Below are positions 55,172-64,000 of a DNA stretch of 64,000 nucleotides, piece after piece. The notes beneath the pieces are model-generated. The model did not search any database and had not been told where the DNA came from. It saw only the letters and a list, made by a program, of their open reading frames with translations. This DNA is from Neobacillus sp. SuZ13. Lineage in GTDB: Bacteria; Bacillota; Bacilli; Bacillales; Cytobacillaceae. Each line of letters starts with the position of its first letter. Positions within the stretch are counted from its first letter, which is position 1. The translations under genes were made by a program, and so were the position numbers. The stretch is from contig NZ_CP126107.1 in assembly GCF_030123365.1 (NCBI RefSeq), forward strand, positions 5,131,001 to 5,195,000, in the 5' to 3' direction.

Positions 55172-57529
55172 TTGAGAGACCTTTTACAAACGTATGCACA
55201 CACTTTTTCCATTCAACTAGAAAAAATGACGCTAGAAGTAAATGAACAGAGGAGTGTGAACCATCCGGTTGTCTTCTTATTCCTGGGTGACCTTGTTTTG
55301 GATGCCCTTAAATCAATCATAAATATTAATGAAGAAAAATGGAATAACAGTTCAGGTGTACTTTATTTTCATGCCTATCAAACAGAGACAATCACGATTC
55401 CAAACGTCATATCGATTCAACTTCCAGACCAGGGATTCGAACGTAAGACCAAACGAAAAGATATATATGAAGCTTTTTGTCGTGATGAAGAAAAACTGAT
55501 TGAACTGAATAAAGTTTATCGACTGCTTACATCCAAAATAGCAGAGTATGGGAAAGTGTATTCCTCCCTTCAAAAAGTAAACCTGTGCGTGGTCACAGCC
55601 ATTGAAGACCCTGCGAATATTCTTATTCAAGAATTTACCTTATTGTTAAAAAGTATTCTTCAAGAATCATTCCGATTGGTCGAACTGGACCTTTATGGAT
55701 TAATAAAGGAAAAACAGGATGGCAATAATTTTGCCCTATCAACCTCGCTTGGGATGAGCTTTTTCAAAGAATTAGATTGCTATCAAAGCGATGAATACAC
55801 CTTTCTTAAAGACCTCCAGCTGACAGAAGATCACCTGCGGCTGCCGGTAAGTCATCCTCCCTCCCCACTCTTTGACATGGTGTATTTACTAAGTGATAAA
55901 AATGAAGATGGTTTATTATCAAGTGAAGCCGTGCTTCAAAACTATGAAATAATCAGTAATCTTAATCTTTTAAAAAACCGCAAGATGATCACGGATTACC
56001 ATGAAAAAATGGACAGTTATAATCATGCTGCTTTTCGAAAGGGGATTCGCGGAAATTCAAAGAAACCCGTGTACGCCTCAGCAGGCTTTTCCAAGGTAAG
56101 TCGTCCGAACAAAGCGATTGCACTTTATGCGGCAAGCCATTTTTACAATGAACTAATGGAAGCATTGAAAGCTCCCATTTCCCTGCCCAAGGATAAAGTT
56201 CTCAGCTTATTTGCCCTGTCAGAGAGTTCCTTTCAAAAGTACTATACTAAATGTCTTCCTTCCATTGATAAGCTTGTGGACATGAGTGGATTAATCAGTG
56301 CGACGAATTCCTATCAAACTGTGAAATATATGTCTGTCAGGGATGCGGAGGATTACTTGTTCGATAGTGGAGCGGAACAATTCTTCGCCGCCAACTTCAA
56401 AGAGCCGGTCCGTGAGCGCCTAGAGCAGTTGAATCTAAAATTACAAGTCCAGCGCTATCTTGATGAGAATGTGATACAGCATGAACAATATGGTTTATAT
56501 TGTGCCTATATCTGGACTGCCGATTCGAATGATTCAGCGATAAGTGTCATCCAAGAGATTCATAGAATGCTCCAAGATACGAAACATGAACAAGCAGAAA
56601 AACAAGCAAGACTCGAGCACTACTATCAGCAACAGGTCGATAGCTGTGATTTTAAAAAGAGTTATCTTCCCTTTTCGGATCGTAAAAACATGCAAAATTT
56701 TCTGCATTTCTTATTTGAGGCGGTATATGGCACCAAGTATGAAATGATCAAGCTTGATGTGAAGCGGGAGATTTTAAAGCTGTACTTAGAGGTACTGGAA
56801 GAAAATCACCTGAAATTGCGCACCAAACTGGAACATCTCGGCCAGATTGGTTCTTATTTAAAACAGACAGCGGCGGAAAGCCTTTATGAGGCTGATGATT
56901 ATTTAGATAAAAATATTTCCGAATATTATGAAGAGATTATTGCAGGTATTACAGCAAAGTTTAGGGAGAAACGCGGGGCTCACTTCTTTTCTGACGATCG
57001 CTTCTTTGGAAACTTGCTAGGTTTGCTTGAAACCGGAGGCAAGCCGCTGCTGGAACGGGTCCTGGATGTCTGCAGCCGCGAGGTCCTTACCCAAGAGGAA
57101 TTTCACCGCAGTTTTGAAGATGAACTGCTAGAACGCGCCAATGTGATCACTAATTACGAGAACAAAGATGTCCTCTCGAAAAGTGAATTATTTAAGCAAT
57201 TATATAACCGCCTCGATGACCAATCACCGATACACATTGAAGTGTTTAATTACACTCAGGAGCACCGTCATGAGGAAAAATACTTCTTTGGTGATTTTTA
57301 CAGCAAATTCATGGAGTTCGCCTTAGAAAAAGAACATGATACCAGACAATGCAAAGTCGGTTGTGCCCATGAGAAGAAAGCAAGCGGGATAGAAAAGCTC
57401 ACCCTTATGGGTGGATTTCATTTAACGGACTTAATGTACTATCGAAATGGTGAAAAATACTACAGGGCTTATTGCGAAGAGGGATTTGAATTCCACTCGC
57501 AATCCGTTATTAGCAACTCTATATCATAA
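55172..57529 (+). CDS. Large protein of unknown function in the VWA/tubulin-like block
   Basis: This gives 785 residues from a TTG at 55172 with GAGGGGG eight bases upstream. The frame is open back to 55058, but that part is repeat DNA and has no ribosome site, so it is excluded. The first 150 residues look like an alpha/beta domain (PVVFLFLGDLVLDALKSI, ITIPNVISIQLP). The middle is helical and Lys/Glu/Gln-rich (HRMLQDTKHEQAEKQARLEH), and the last 110 residues contain Cys and His (RQCKVGCAHEKKAS) that might bind metal. No membrane segment and no known motif is seen. Its place after the tubulin-like gene makes a partner or regulator of that protein likely; that is inference only. Confidence 0.75.
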   Translation: MRDLLQTYAHTFSIQLEKMTLEVNEQRSVNHPVVFLFLGDLVLDALKSIININEEKWNNSSGVLYFHAYQTETITIPNVISIQLPDQGFERKTKRKDIYEAFCRDEEKLIELNKVYRLLTSKIAEYGKVYSSLQKVNLCVVTAIEDPANILIQEFTLLLKSILQESFRLVELDLYGLIKEKQDGNNFALSTSLGMSFFKELDCYQSDEYTFLKDLQLTEDHLRLPVSHPPSPLFDMVYLLSDKNEDGLLSSEAVLQNYEIISNLNLLKNRKMITDYHEKMDSYNHAAFRKGIRGNSKKPVYASAGFSKVSRPNKAIALYAASHFYNELMEALKAPISLPKDKVLSLFALSESSFQKYYTKCLPSIDKLVDMSGLISATNSYQTVKYMSVRDAEDYLFDSGAEQFFAANFKEPVRERLEQLNLKLQVQRYLDENVIQHEQYGLYCAYIWTADSNDSAISVIQEIHRMLQDTKHEQAEKQARLEHYYQQQVDSCDFKKSYLPFSDRKNMQNFLHFLFEAVYGTKYEMIKLDVKREILKLYLEVLEENHLKLRTKLEHLGQIGSYLKQTAAESLYEADDYLDKNISEYYEEIIAGITAKFREKRGAHFFSDDRFFGNLLGLLETGGKPLLERVLDVCSREVLTQEEFHRSFEDELLERANVITNYENKDVLSKSELFKQLYNRLDDQSPIHIEVFNYTQEHRHEEKYFFGDFYSKFMEFALEKEHDTRQCKVGCAHEKKASGIEKLTLMGGFHLTDLMYYRNGEKYYRAYCEEGFEFHSQSVISNSIS

Positions 57530-57541
57530 GGAGTATTGAAG

Positions 57542-58816
57542 ATGACTGTCCGAAAATTTAGCTTTCTGTTTTTTGTATTTAGTATCCTTGCCGGATTGAT
57601 TGGTGCATTGGTGGGTGAATGGCTCATAGCATCCTATTATGGTGTTTGGCCTAATATCCTGTTAATGGGAGTCTACTTTGCACAATTAGCCTTCATCTTT
57701 GGACTTTTCTGCTTGGCTGCTGAGTTGATTACACCAGTTATTAATGGGCGCAGCTGGCGCTTAGAATACTCGGGATTCTCATGGAGGATTCTTTACCCAG
57801 CAACCTTCGTGATGCTGTTTGCTGCCGGAGTTCTCTTTCAATTCTTGTACTCACTTAATTTTTCAAACATAAAACCGCCTGATGATATTGTCCTGGTACT
57901 TGATACTTCGGATAGTATGAATAAAACCGACCCACATCATGAAAGCTTAAAGGCGGCGGGAAAACTAATTACCAGGATGAAGCCAAATCATCGCGCTTCG
58001 GTCCTCTCGTTTAACGAAAAAGCGGTGATTACCAAATCGATGTTTAACATTAGCGATAAAGAGGAACGGTTGGATGCCCTCAAGCAAATCAATGAGTTAA
58101 CGGCCTCCGGCAGCACCGATATTGGCAACGCCTTGGATACTGCGATTCAAGAAATTGACATCCATCATCAAACAGGCCGCAAACCCATGGTGATTCTTTT
58201 TTCGGATGGATACAGCGAACTGGATCTGAACGAAGTTGTAGAGCCCTATCAGAACAAGGACATTATTATTAATACGATTGGGATGAGTAAGATTGATAGA
58301 AGCGGCGCCCGACTCCTGCAATCCATTGCCTCAAGTACAGGCGGTTCCTTCTCTGATGTGAAAAATACGAACGAATTAACGAATGTTTTTGAAAAGATTT
58401 ACCTTGAAAACCAAGACCGGCTCCTTGTGACAGAACGACATGGATTGTTTCAAGACAGTATCTATCTTTCTGTTCTCCGCGTCGTCTTCCTTACATTAAT
58501 CGGTGCCTTATTCGGGCTTGCCTTGGGGATTATTTTTGACAACCGCTATTTGGCAAAAAGCTATTTGATTATTGGGCTAATTGCAGGAATCCTTGCAGGA
58601 CTAGTACTGGAACTTGGATCTAAAAACAATATGCTGGGCGGATTTCCCCATCGGGTCACGGCTGACATTCTCTTAACCGCGTTAACGGGCTTGGGGACCA
58701 TGATCATTCCCATTCGTGAAAAATTTATTGGCCGCTCGAGTCGCAGCAGTGGTGTACCTGATTTATCTCAAAGAAGCTCAGTCCCGACAAGGGAGACCTT
58801 TAAAAAGGGGTTTTGA
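57542..58816 (+). CDS. Polytopic membrane protein with von Willebrand factor A domain
   Basis: A 424-residue protein. Three membrane helices at about 5-29, 38-62 and 84-106 precede a VWA domain (about 113-295) with an intact metal site: DTSDS at 121-125, Thr in SGSTDIGNAL and LFSDGYSE. Three more helices (about 312-332, 338-360 and 368-393) and a short cytoplasmic tail follow. The VWA lies between helices three and four. It differs from the first VWA protein (49366-51141), which has a signal peptide and one helix. ATG at 57542 has AAGGAG eight bases upstream; the TTG two codons earlier is too close. It is 12 bases from the previous stop and so in the same operon. Six helices may make it the membrane hub of the system. 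Confidence 0.85.
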   Translation: MTVRKFSFLFFVFSILAGLIGALVGEWLIASYYGVWPNILLMGVYFAQLAFIFGLFCLAAELITPVINGRSWRLEYSGFSWRILYPATFVMLFAAGVLFQFLYSLNFSNIKPPDDIVLVLDTSDSMNKTDPHHESLKAAGKLITRMKPNHRASVLSFNEKAVITKSMFNISDKEERLDALKQINELTASGSTDIGNALDTAIQEIDIHHQTGRKPMVILFSDGYSELDLNEVVEPYQNKDIIINTIGMSKIDRSGARLLQSIASSTGGSFSDVKNTNELTNVFEKIYLENQDRLLVTERHGLFQDSIYLSVLRVVFLTLIGALFGLALGIIFDNRYLAKSYLIIGLIAGILAGLVLELGSKNNMLGGFPHRVTADILLTALTGLGTMIIPIREKFIGRSSRSSGVPDLSQRSSVPTRETFKKGF

Positions 58817-58881
58817 TTATAAGCAAGGCGGCGCACACTCCGCTTCGCGAAAATATTCTACTAGAAATTGGGTGATTGTTG

Positions 58882-59520
58882 GTGAATTGGGAAACCATTT
58901 CTTCTCCTGATCATGAAATAAAAGATATTAAAAAGACAATAAGAGATTCTGAGGTTCATTTAACATGGTTTTGGTCGAAGGATGTTGACTTTGTCTACAT
59001 CTACAAAACATCTACTGATGATATGAAGCCGCTCCAGGAGCTCAAGTTACAGGACTTAAAGCTTTACACACGGGAGGAATATAAGGCAAATCAAGGCTAT
59101 CTTGGCAGGATTGATGGGATTGGCCGAACAGCGTATCGTATTTTTCCATGCCAAAAGCGGGAGGGTAAATTGATTGTTTTCAACCAGGAAAATGATCATA
59201 ATCTCATTTATATTTCAGGTTCAAAAGCAAGAATTTATTATTCCATTTCCTATAAAAATAAGCTCTTCCAGGCACGCAAAAAAGTACAGATGTCTATTAT
59301 GACCGAATTGCCACTCGAAAAAGATCTGTTAGTATATGTGAAAAAAAACGGCGGAGATCCTGTCTCGGTTGAAGATGGAACCGTCTATCCATTTGTCCGC
59401 GAGTTCCCCTCTGGAAAAACCGTGTCTCCAGAGATTGAAATCGATAAAAATGAGTATATTCGCATCTTTTTTAGCGATGGGAAGAAATCAGCGCAAAGCT
59501 ATGAGTTAATTCCACAATAA
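58882..59520 (+). CDS. Beta-rich protein of unknown function
   Basis: A soluble 212-residue product with alternating hydrophobic strands (VHLTWFWSKDVDFVYIYKT, RIYYSISYKNKLFQARKKV, YIRIFFSDGKKSAQSYEL) resembling two Ig/fibronectin-III-like folds. No signal peptide or membrane helix is present. GTG at 58882 with GGTGAT upstream is preferred to TTG two codons earlier. It lies between the second VWA gene and the GTPase gene, 14 bases from the latter, and may be an adaptor between them. I know no function for it. Confidence 0.7.
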   Translation: MNWETISSPDHEIKDIKKTIRDSEVHLTWFWSKDVDFVYIYKTSTDDMKPLQELKLQDLKLYTREEYKANQGYLGRIDGIGRTAYRIFPCQKREGKLIVFNQENDHNLIYISGSKARIYYSISYKNKLFQARKKVQMSIMTELPLEKDLLVYVKKNGGDPVSVEDGTVYPFVREFPSGKTVSPEIEIDKNEYIRIFFSDGKKSAQSYELIPQ

Positions 59521-59534
59521 GGGAGACTATCCGC

Positions 59535-60803
59535 ATGTTTGCACTGCTTAAACGAATGTTTGAAAAAAAACAACCGGCCAAGGAAAGGCTGCCATTTTAT
59601 GATATTGTTTGTCCTTATTGCTTTTCAAAATTTCATCATGAAGAGGTTGTTTTTCGAGCCGCCCATCATCGCGACGATGATGAAACATTAGCCCTTCAAG
59701 AAGATGAATTGTTAAACAATTACCGGGAAAAATTCGGGCTTGCCCCCATAGATGAACTCGAGGCGATTATCAATCCCTCAATGATTCCCGATGAAAATAA
59801 AATTTATGCCAACCGTGTTCTTATGGGCGTATCTGATAAATATTCCGTTGTGACGAGAAATCGCCTATGCTCCTCCTGCCACAATGATCTTCCCGTCACT
59901 GCGGGGAAACATCCAAGTAACATCGTTTCCATTGTCGGTGCTACATCGGTGGGGAAATCTGTTTATATGACATCGCTGATTCATACCCTTCAGCATGTGA
60001 CGGCTAATAATTTCGATGCCGCATGTATCCCGCTTGATAACGAAATTAGTAAACGATTTCGGGTGAACTATGAAATTCCACTCTTCGAAAATGGGAGTCT
60101 ATTACAATCAACCGAAAAAGCGAACCGCCAGGAGCCGTTTATTTTTCAATTCATCTTTAAGGATGATGAACAAGCCCCCTTAACGCTCGTCTTTTTCGAT
60201 GTAGCAGGCGAGGGAATGACAGACATGGATTATATTAAGCTTCATGCAGCACATATCAAAAATTCTTCTGGGATTTTATTCTTAGTGGACCCAATGCAAA
60301 TCCGCGCCATCCGTGAAAAGCTAATCCATCAAATGGGTGAAAATCCTGGAAAAATTGTAGGTCAAGGCGATGAGCCGCGCGAGGTGGTCATTTCCCTGTT
60401 TGGAGATTTCATTGCCCATCTCGAAGACAGCAAAACGGATATTCCAACGGCAGTTGTTTTAACAAAGAGCGATCTCCTAAATTCCTTAAAACACGATGAT
60501 GGAGACTATATCCGGTCAAATAGTAATGTGTTTCGCCATGTGATTCATCGTGGTTACTTAAATTTAGATGAGTACGAGAATATTAATGGAGAAATTAGAA
60601 GATTCCTAACAAAGGTAGATACCCCTTTTGTGAATGCGCTTGATGTTTACTTTCGGGATACCTCCTATTTTGCCGTATCTGCCCTGGGCAGCAATCCTAT
60701 CGATCAACAGGTCAGTGGGATTATTAGTCCGATTCGTGTCGATGAACCGTTTATTTGGCTGCTTTATAAGTTGGGCTATATAGAAGGGAGAAATGAGAAG
60801 TGA
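59535..60803 (+). CDS. Zinc-ribbon P-loop GTPase
   Basis: This 422-residue protein has a split zinc ribbon (Cys26-x2-Cys29 in DIVCPYCFSK; Cys112-x2-Cys115 in LCSSCHND) and a GTPase domain (about 128-400). Walker A/G1 is GATSVGKS at 135-142, G3 is FFDVAGEG with Asp222 and Gly225, G4 is TKSD at 310-313, and a G5-like VSALGS lies near 379. This layout of a zinc ribbon before a TRAFAC-type GTPase resembles the DO-GTPase2 class known from predicted NTP-dependent conflict systems, but that is by resemblance only. AAGGGAG precedes the ATG. Its stop overlaps the GTG start of the next gene by four bases, indicating co-translation with the likely associated protein. Confidence 0.85.
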   Translation: MFALLKRMFEKKQPAKERLPFYDIVCPYCFSKFHHEEVVFRAAHHRDDDETLALQEDELLNNYREKFGLAPIDELEAIINPSMIPDENKIYANRVLMGVSDKYSVVTRNRLCSSCHNDLPVTAGKHPSNIVSIVGATSVGKSVYMTSLIHTLQHVTANNFDAACIPLDNEISKRFRVNYEIPLFENGSLLQSTEKANRQEPFIFQFIFKDDEQAPLTLVFFDVAGEGMTDMDYIKLHAAHIKNSSGILFLVDPMQIRAIREKLIHQMGENPGKIVGQGDEPREVVISLFGDFIAHLEDSKTDIPTAVVLTKSDLLNSLKHDDGDYIRSNSNVFRHVIHRGYLNLDEYENINGEIRRFLTKVDTPFVNALDVYFRDTSYFAVSALGSNPIDQQVSGIISPIRVDEPFIWLLYKLGYIEGRNEK

Positions 60804-63643
60804 CCGGCAAGTTGATCGCACAGCAAATGTACACACGCGAACGGGGCGGCGTTTTTCATGCTACTGACGGATATGATACCATTGCTATTTCCGAGAGCCT
60901 TGATAAAGCCTTTGTAAAAAAATTCTTACATCCCTTTTGTATGTATCATGCGCCAAAGCCCCTAACAGAACGCGGTGAAAAGGATCCTACTCTCTATCCA
61001 GAATCTGTGACCCTGTTTCAGCCTGAAACCGGTGACCTAGTCATAGGTCAGGCCGTTTTTGTCCCGGCAGATTTTACTGGGAGCCGCAGCACGTATTTTA
61101 TGCATAACTATATTATTCCTCCGGGTTTGAAGGATGAGTGGGTCAAACAGCCTGAGAGATTATTTCAATGGAACGAATTTCGCACCTCTTATGATATCGA
61201 ATCAGGGATGGTCCTGCCTGACGTAGAGGCAGTTGAATATAACACGACTGATATTCTCGCTGTGAAAGATGAATTGTTAGTCCGCTTAGCGATTAGCGAG
61301 GATCAATTCAAACAGCTTTTATTTGCTGTAATGACCTCCATAGCAGGAAAGAAAAAGGTTTTCATTTCACTGGATGTACCGCTGCAAGACTATACGAACT
61401 ACGCTCTATTACTTTTAGAGCTAATTTCGGTGTATTTGCCCTATGCTTATCGCCGAAAACTTGGAGCGATTACCTTTACAAGCGCACCTGAGAGCAAGAA
61501 TTATATCCATGTCACATTTTTTGAGCCGGGAACATTAAATAAAGCCGATCGCAGCATCGAAAAACAGTTTATTTTTGACTTTGCCGCTGAACGAATCTCC
61601 GGTATAGATATTGGCGGCCAGACGCATGAGTTTTTGGATTATGTGCTCGAACATTTTTCCAGATCAGAACGAATCGATTCATTCCTTGAGTTTGCTGACC
61701 AGGCGTTAGATGGATTACCTGAAGAACAAAAACTGGAACGATCAAGCTACTATCAGCTGACTGCCTTGTTTTTAACTTTATCAAAGCTAGATCTATCATT
61801 CTATGAAAAAAATAAACTTGGTTTTTTACATAGTTTACAAAAGTTCTTGCAGGTAAATAGTGCAGAGAAAGCCGATTTAGTGGATCTCTTTTTGAAGCTG
61901 CTTCATCAGGAAAAAATGGCTGCAGATCCGAAAACAGCTCTCGACTACATCCAATCCGTTGTTTCTTTAAATTCAATCCTAAGATGTGATGAAGCCACCC
62001 TCTTTATACTCGAGACATTGAACTATTATCAAAGAGATCCGCTTTTCTATAAGTTATGGAAGGAAATTGAACAGGACAAAGAGACCTATCAATCCATCGT
62101 CCAGTTTATGATTAACCATCCTGATAATAATGGGCTCCTTGAAGGCTATCTGATGGAACGATTAAAAAAGGCCGCTGGAGTAGACGAGATTCTTTCCGAG
62201 TTACAACAAATATTGGAAGTGTCCTCTCTTTTAGAAAATGAAACATTTAAAGCTGTTTCCATAAAAAAGCTTTCTTCGGCGATAACCTATCATTCGTTCA
62301 AGGATATCTTAGCCATTAAGAACTTTTCCATCGACCGGGAAAGCACTGAATTTAAACACTTTAAAATGGTATTGCTTGCAAATGGAATCATCATCTTATT
62401 GCGTTCTATTCGTCTGGAGGAACTGACAGTAACTGAAATTATGTCCTTTGGTGAGATTTTTACAAAGGGACTAAATATTAGAGATTTGAAAGATCCAAAG
62501 GTAAGGGAAAATTATCAGATCATCCATGCCCTTTACGAGGTAGTCAGCCATCCCGCTCATGCAGATACGTATAATTTTGGTGCTTTAAGCGGAGCGGGCC
62601 GATCTAAACTAAGAGACACGCTTAAACATGTCCTGCGCGGCCAGTCTAATCCTGAGTATTTTCCGCTATTATTCATGGCTTTTGAGACGGAGGTCAGCGG
62701 GGTAGACTATCAAGGTTTATTGGAATACCTAATTAAAAACTGTGATGCCCCAACAATTCTAGCCTTTATTCGTGCCAGTACGCGACTAATTGACTTGTAC
62801 CCATTTTTTAGAGCATCGTTGAAAAAGTATCTAATCAGCCATCCGGATTCCATTTGGAAAAATAAAGCACTTAAAAAAGAACTTAAATTAATTAAAAACT
62901 ACAGTTTAAAAAATTTACTGAAGGAAGTGGAAACTGAAACCGCCGCCCCTCTAGTGAAATTTTTAAAACAGTATGGCCTGAAACTCTCGGTAGTGTTTGT
63001 ACTGTTTGGCGGTGTTGGTGGTGGAGCCTGGTACGGGGTAAACAAATTATTCAGTAAAGACACAACGCCTGCACTTGTCGTAAAAACAACGGAGGCCGAA
63101 CAGAACGCATCATTAAAGGAAAAGAATAATACACCTGTTGAAAGTACAGTGACCTTAGATTCCTTCAAACCTACCAATTTGGGAACAGAAGGACATACTT
63201 TCTCCATAGATATAGAAGGAAAAAGAGCTAAAACTATTTATGGACAAGTTCAGAACGGTAAGCAAAGTATTTTATTAACGGATAATCTGGACATAAATTA
63301 CCCGTTAGACCTGACAGTCCCATTTGAAGTAAGCCCCTTTGATGAGAATATGATCCTGAAAGAGGGTTTCTCCCTCTCAAGTACAGAACATGATTTTACA
63401 GGTGATGGGGAACCTGAGGTCGTCCTTGCTGCAAGTGACAATTTTGCAGAATCATATATTTGGATTTTTTCTTTAGATGGAACACATAATGTGGGGGAAC
63501 CACTCACACCTCTACTTGTCCAAAAGGCAAAGGCTGATGTCCAGTTGGCGGGGAATAAACTAATATTATCCAAAGCAGAACCTGAGCTTAGATACGAGTA
63601 TTTAAAGGAAGGACAAAGGTTTGTGGAATCAATAAATGAATAA
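60800..63643 (+). CDS. Membrane protein, possibly GTPase-associated (GAP1-like), with FG-GAP-like tail
   Basis: A 947-codon frame from GTG at 60800 that overlaps the GTPase gene by four bases (GTGA). Residues about 5-200 (LIAQQMYTRERGGVFHATDG, then HPFCMYHAPKPL and FMHNYIIPPG) resemble the N-terminal region of GTPase-associated proteins found beside double-GTPases; this match is from memory and uncertain. About 210-720 is helical, repeat-like. One membrane helix at about 727-747 (LSVVFVLFGGVGGGAWYGV) is followed by an extracytoplasmic beta tail with an FG-GAP-like DFTGDGEPEVVLAA motif near 868. The topology, cytoplasmic N-terminus and outside tail, would let it couple the GTPase to the VWA proteins. 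AAGGGAG lies upstream. It is the last gene of the block. Confidence 0.78.
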   Translation: MTGKLIAQQMYTRERGGVFHATDGYDTIAISESLDKAFVKKFLHPFCMYHAPKPLTERGEKDPTLYPESVTLFQPETGDLVIGQAVFVPADFTGSRSTYFMHNYIIPPGLKDEWVKQPERLFQWNEFRTSYDIESGMVLPDVEAVEYNTTDILAVKDELLVRLAISEDQFKQLLFAVMTSIAGKKKVFISLDVPLQDYTNYALLLLELISVYLPYAYRRKLGAITFTSAPESKNYIHVTFFEPGTLNKADRSIEKQFIFDFAAERISGIDIGGQTHEFLDYVLEHFSRSERIDSFLEFADQALDGLPEEQKLERSSYYQLTALFLTLSKLDLSFYEKNKLGFLHSLQKFLQVNSAEKADLVDLFLKLLHQEKMAADPKTALDYIQSVVSLNSILRCDEATLFILETLNYYQRDPLFYKLWKEIEQDKETYQSIVQFMINHPDNNGLLEGYLMERLKKAAGVDEILSELQQILEVSSLLENETFKAVSIKKLSSAITYHSFKDILAIKNFSIDRESTEFKHFKMVLLANGIIILLRSIRLEELTVTEIMSFGEIFTKGLNIRDLKDPKVRENYQIIHALYEVVSHPAHADTYNFGALSGAGRSKLRDTLKHVLRGQSNPEYFPLLFMAFETEVSGVDYQGLLEYLIKNCDAPTILAFIRASTRLIDLYPFFRASLKKYLISHPDSIWKNKALKKELKLIKNYSLKNLLKEVETETAAPLVKFLKQYGLKLSVVFVLFGGVGGGAWYGVNKLFSKDTTPALVVKTTEAEQNASLKEKNNTPVESTVTLDSFKPTNLGTEGHTFSIDIEGKRAKTIYGQVQNGKQSILLTDNLDINYPLDLTVPFEVSPFDENMILKEGFSLSSTEHDFTGDGEPEVVLAASDNFAESYIWIFSLDGTHNVGEPLTPLLVQKAKADVQLAGNKLILSKAEPELRYEYLKEGQRFVESINE

Positions 63644-63653
63644 TAGTTTTAAT

Positions 63654-63682
63654 GGAGCATTCCCAATGGGTGCTCTTTTTTA
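63654..63682 (+). terminator. Terminator of the VWA/tubulin-like block
   Basis: GAGCATTCCC and GGGTGCTC pair around AAT and are followed by T7, ten bases after the last stop. Confidence 0.88.
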
Positions 63683-63747
63683 ATGCCTCTGACCTGATCT
63701 ATAAGAATGTTGCGTTTTATAGAAATGGATCGCTCATATGTCTCTCC

Positions 63748-63875
63748 AATTGTGAACTTGGCGAAATAAATTGTGAACTTGGCGAAATATATTAGATTGT
63801 TGGCGGAAATAGTTCTAAGTTTGGCAGGATAAATCAGAAGTTCAGCGAAAATATCTCAATTATTGGCGAATATGC
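63748..63875. repeat. Six-unit degenerate tandem repeat with a 21-bp period
   Basis: The TTGGCGAAAT core recurs with its GGC at 63760, 63781, 63802, 63823, 63844 (as AGC) and 63865, a spacing of exactly 21 bases each time. The first two units are identical (AATTGTGAACTTGGCGAAAT); later ones keep the core and vary elsewhere. No gene lies in this stretch. Confidence 0.85.
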
Positions 63876-63892
63876 AAATTAGATAAAAACAC

Positions 63893-63924
63893 AAAAAAGA
63901 CAACTTTTTTCAAGTTGTCCTTTT
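63893..63924 (-). terminator. Terminator of the rRNA operon
   Basis: On the minus strand GGACAACTTG pairs with the CAAGTTGTC-type arm (AGTTGTCT) around A6, followed by T6. It lies a few bases past the 3' end of the 5S rRNA. Confidence 0.85.
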
Positions 63925-63926
63925 CG

Positions 63927-64000
<74 letters not shown>

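Noticed and set aside
61569..61976. Minus-strand frame of 135 codons
   Set aside because: Shadow inside the 60800-63643 gene; no start signal.
46288..63643. Type VI secretion or prophage region
   Set aside because: No tail, capsid, integrase, ClpV or Hcp-like proteins; VWA and GTPase domains alone do not support it.
63748..63875. Possible CRISPR array
   Set aside because: Units are contiguous 21-mers that decay gradually, with no constant repeats separated by unrelated spacers and no cas genes.

Overview
The window comes from a low-GC, Gram-positive spore-former-type bacterium, most likely Bacillaceae (Bacillus/Neobacillus-like). The evidence is strong AGGAGG-type ribosome binding sites, frequent GTG and TTG starts, teichoic-acid polymerase genes, YocH, YfkN and LytR-type wall proteins, and repeat sequences of a kind I associate with Bacillaceae. 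The right edge enters the 3' end of a 5S rRNA gene on the minus strand, so the window abuts an rRNA operon on the chromosome. No prophage, transposase or CRISPR array was seen.

Bases 1-17800 are a wall or surface polymer locus. Four proteins carry a CDP-glycerol glycerophosphotransferase (TagF-like) module: one cut by the left edge, one fused to a GT-B glycosyltransferase interrupted by GW modules, and two fused to an N-terminal GT2 domain. With them are a stand-alone GT2 enzyme, an MBOAT/DHHW acyl-transfer pair, an acyltransferase-3 membrane protein and a multi-SH3 glucosaminidase.

Bases 17900-44050 are mostly secreted cell-wall and envelope proteins. They include a NodB deacetylase, a second acyltransferase-3, a C39-like peptidase, a class-A beta-lactamase-like serine hydrolase, a PPC/Ig surface protein, a 2017-residue LTD/PHP metallohydrolase, a HupE/UreJ protein, a YfkN-like double nucleotidase, an LCP transferase, a subtilase, a LysM-3D protein and an L,D-transpeptidase. 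Several share the same Ig-like module. In the 2017-residue protein the last such module is cut by an in-frame TAA, with repeat-like coding sequence continuing to a second stop and a terminator.

Bases 44050-46290 hold a decayed fragment, a CPBP-type membrane protease, a 31-codon membrane microprotein upstream of it, and a DUF4359-type protein.

Bases 46288-63643 are the most unusual region: two divergent gene blocks that look like one system. The minus block has a membrane TPR-like protein, a zinc-ribbon membrane protein and a 49-residue membrane peptide. The plus block has a secreted/membrane VWA protein, a 1130-residue tubulin-like protein, a 785-residue unknown, a second membrane VWA protein, a beta-rich protein, a zinc-ribbon P-loop GTPase and a 946-residue membrane protein that may resemble GTPase-associated proteins. 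The parts suggest a membrane-tethered, GTP-driven assembly. Two same-orientation copies of a structured repeat of about 118 bp, with covarying stems, flank the tubulin-like gene. A six-unit repeat of exactly 21 bp lies between this system and the rRNA operon.
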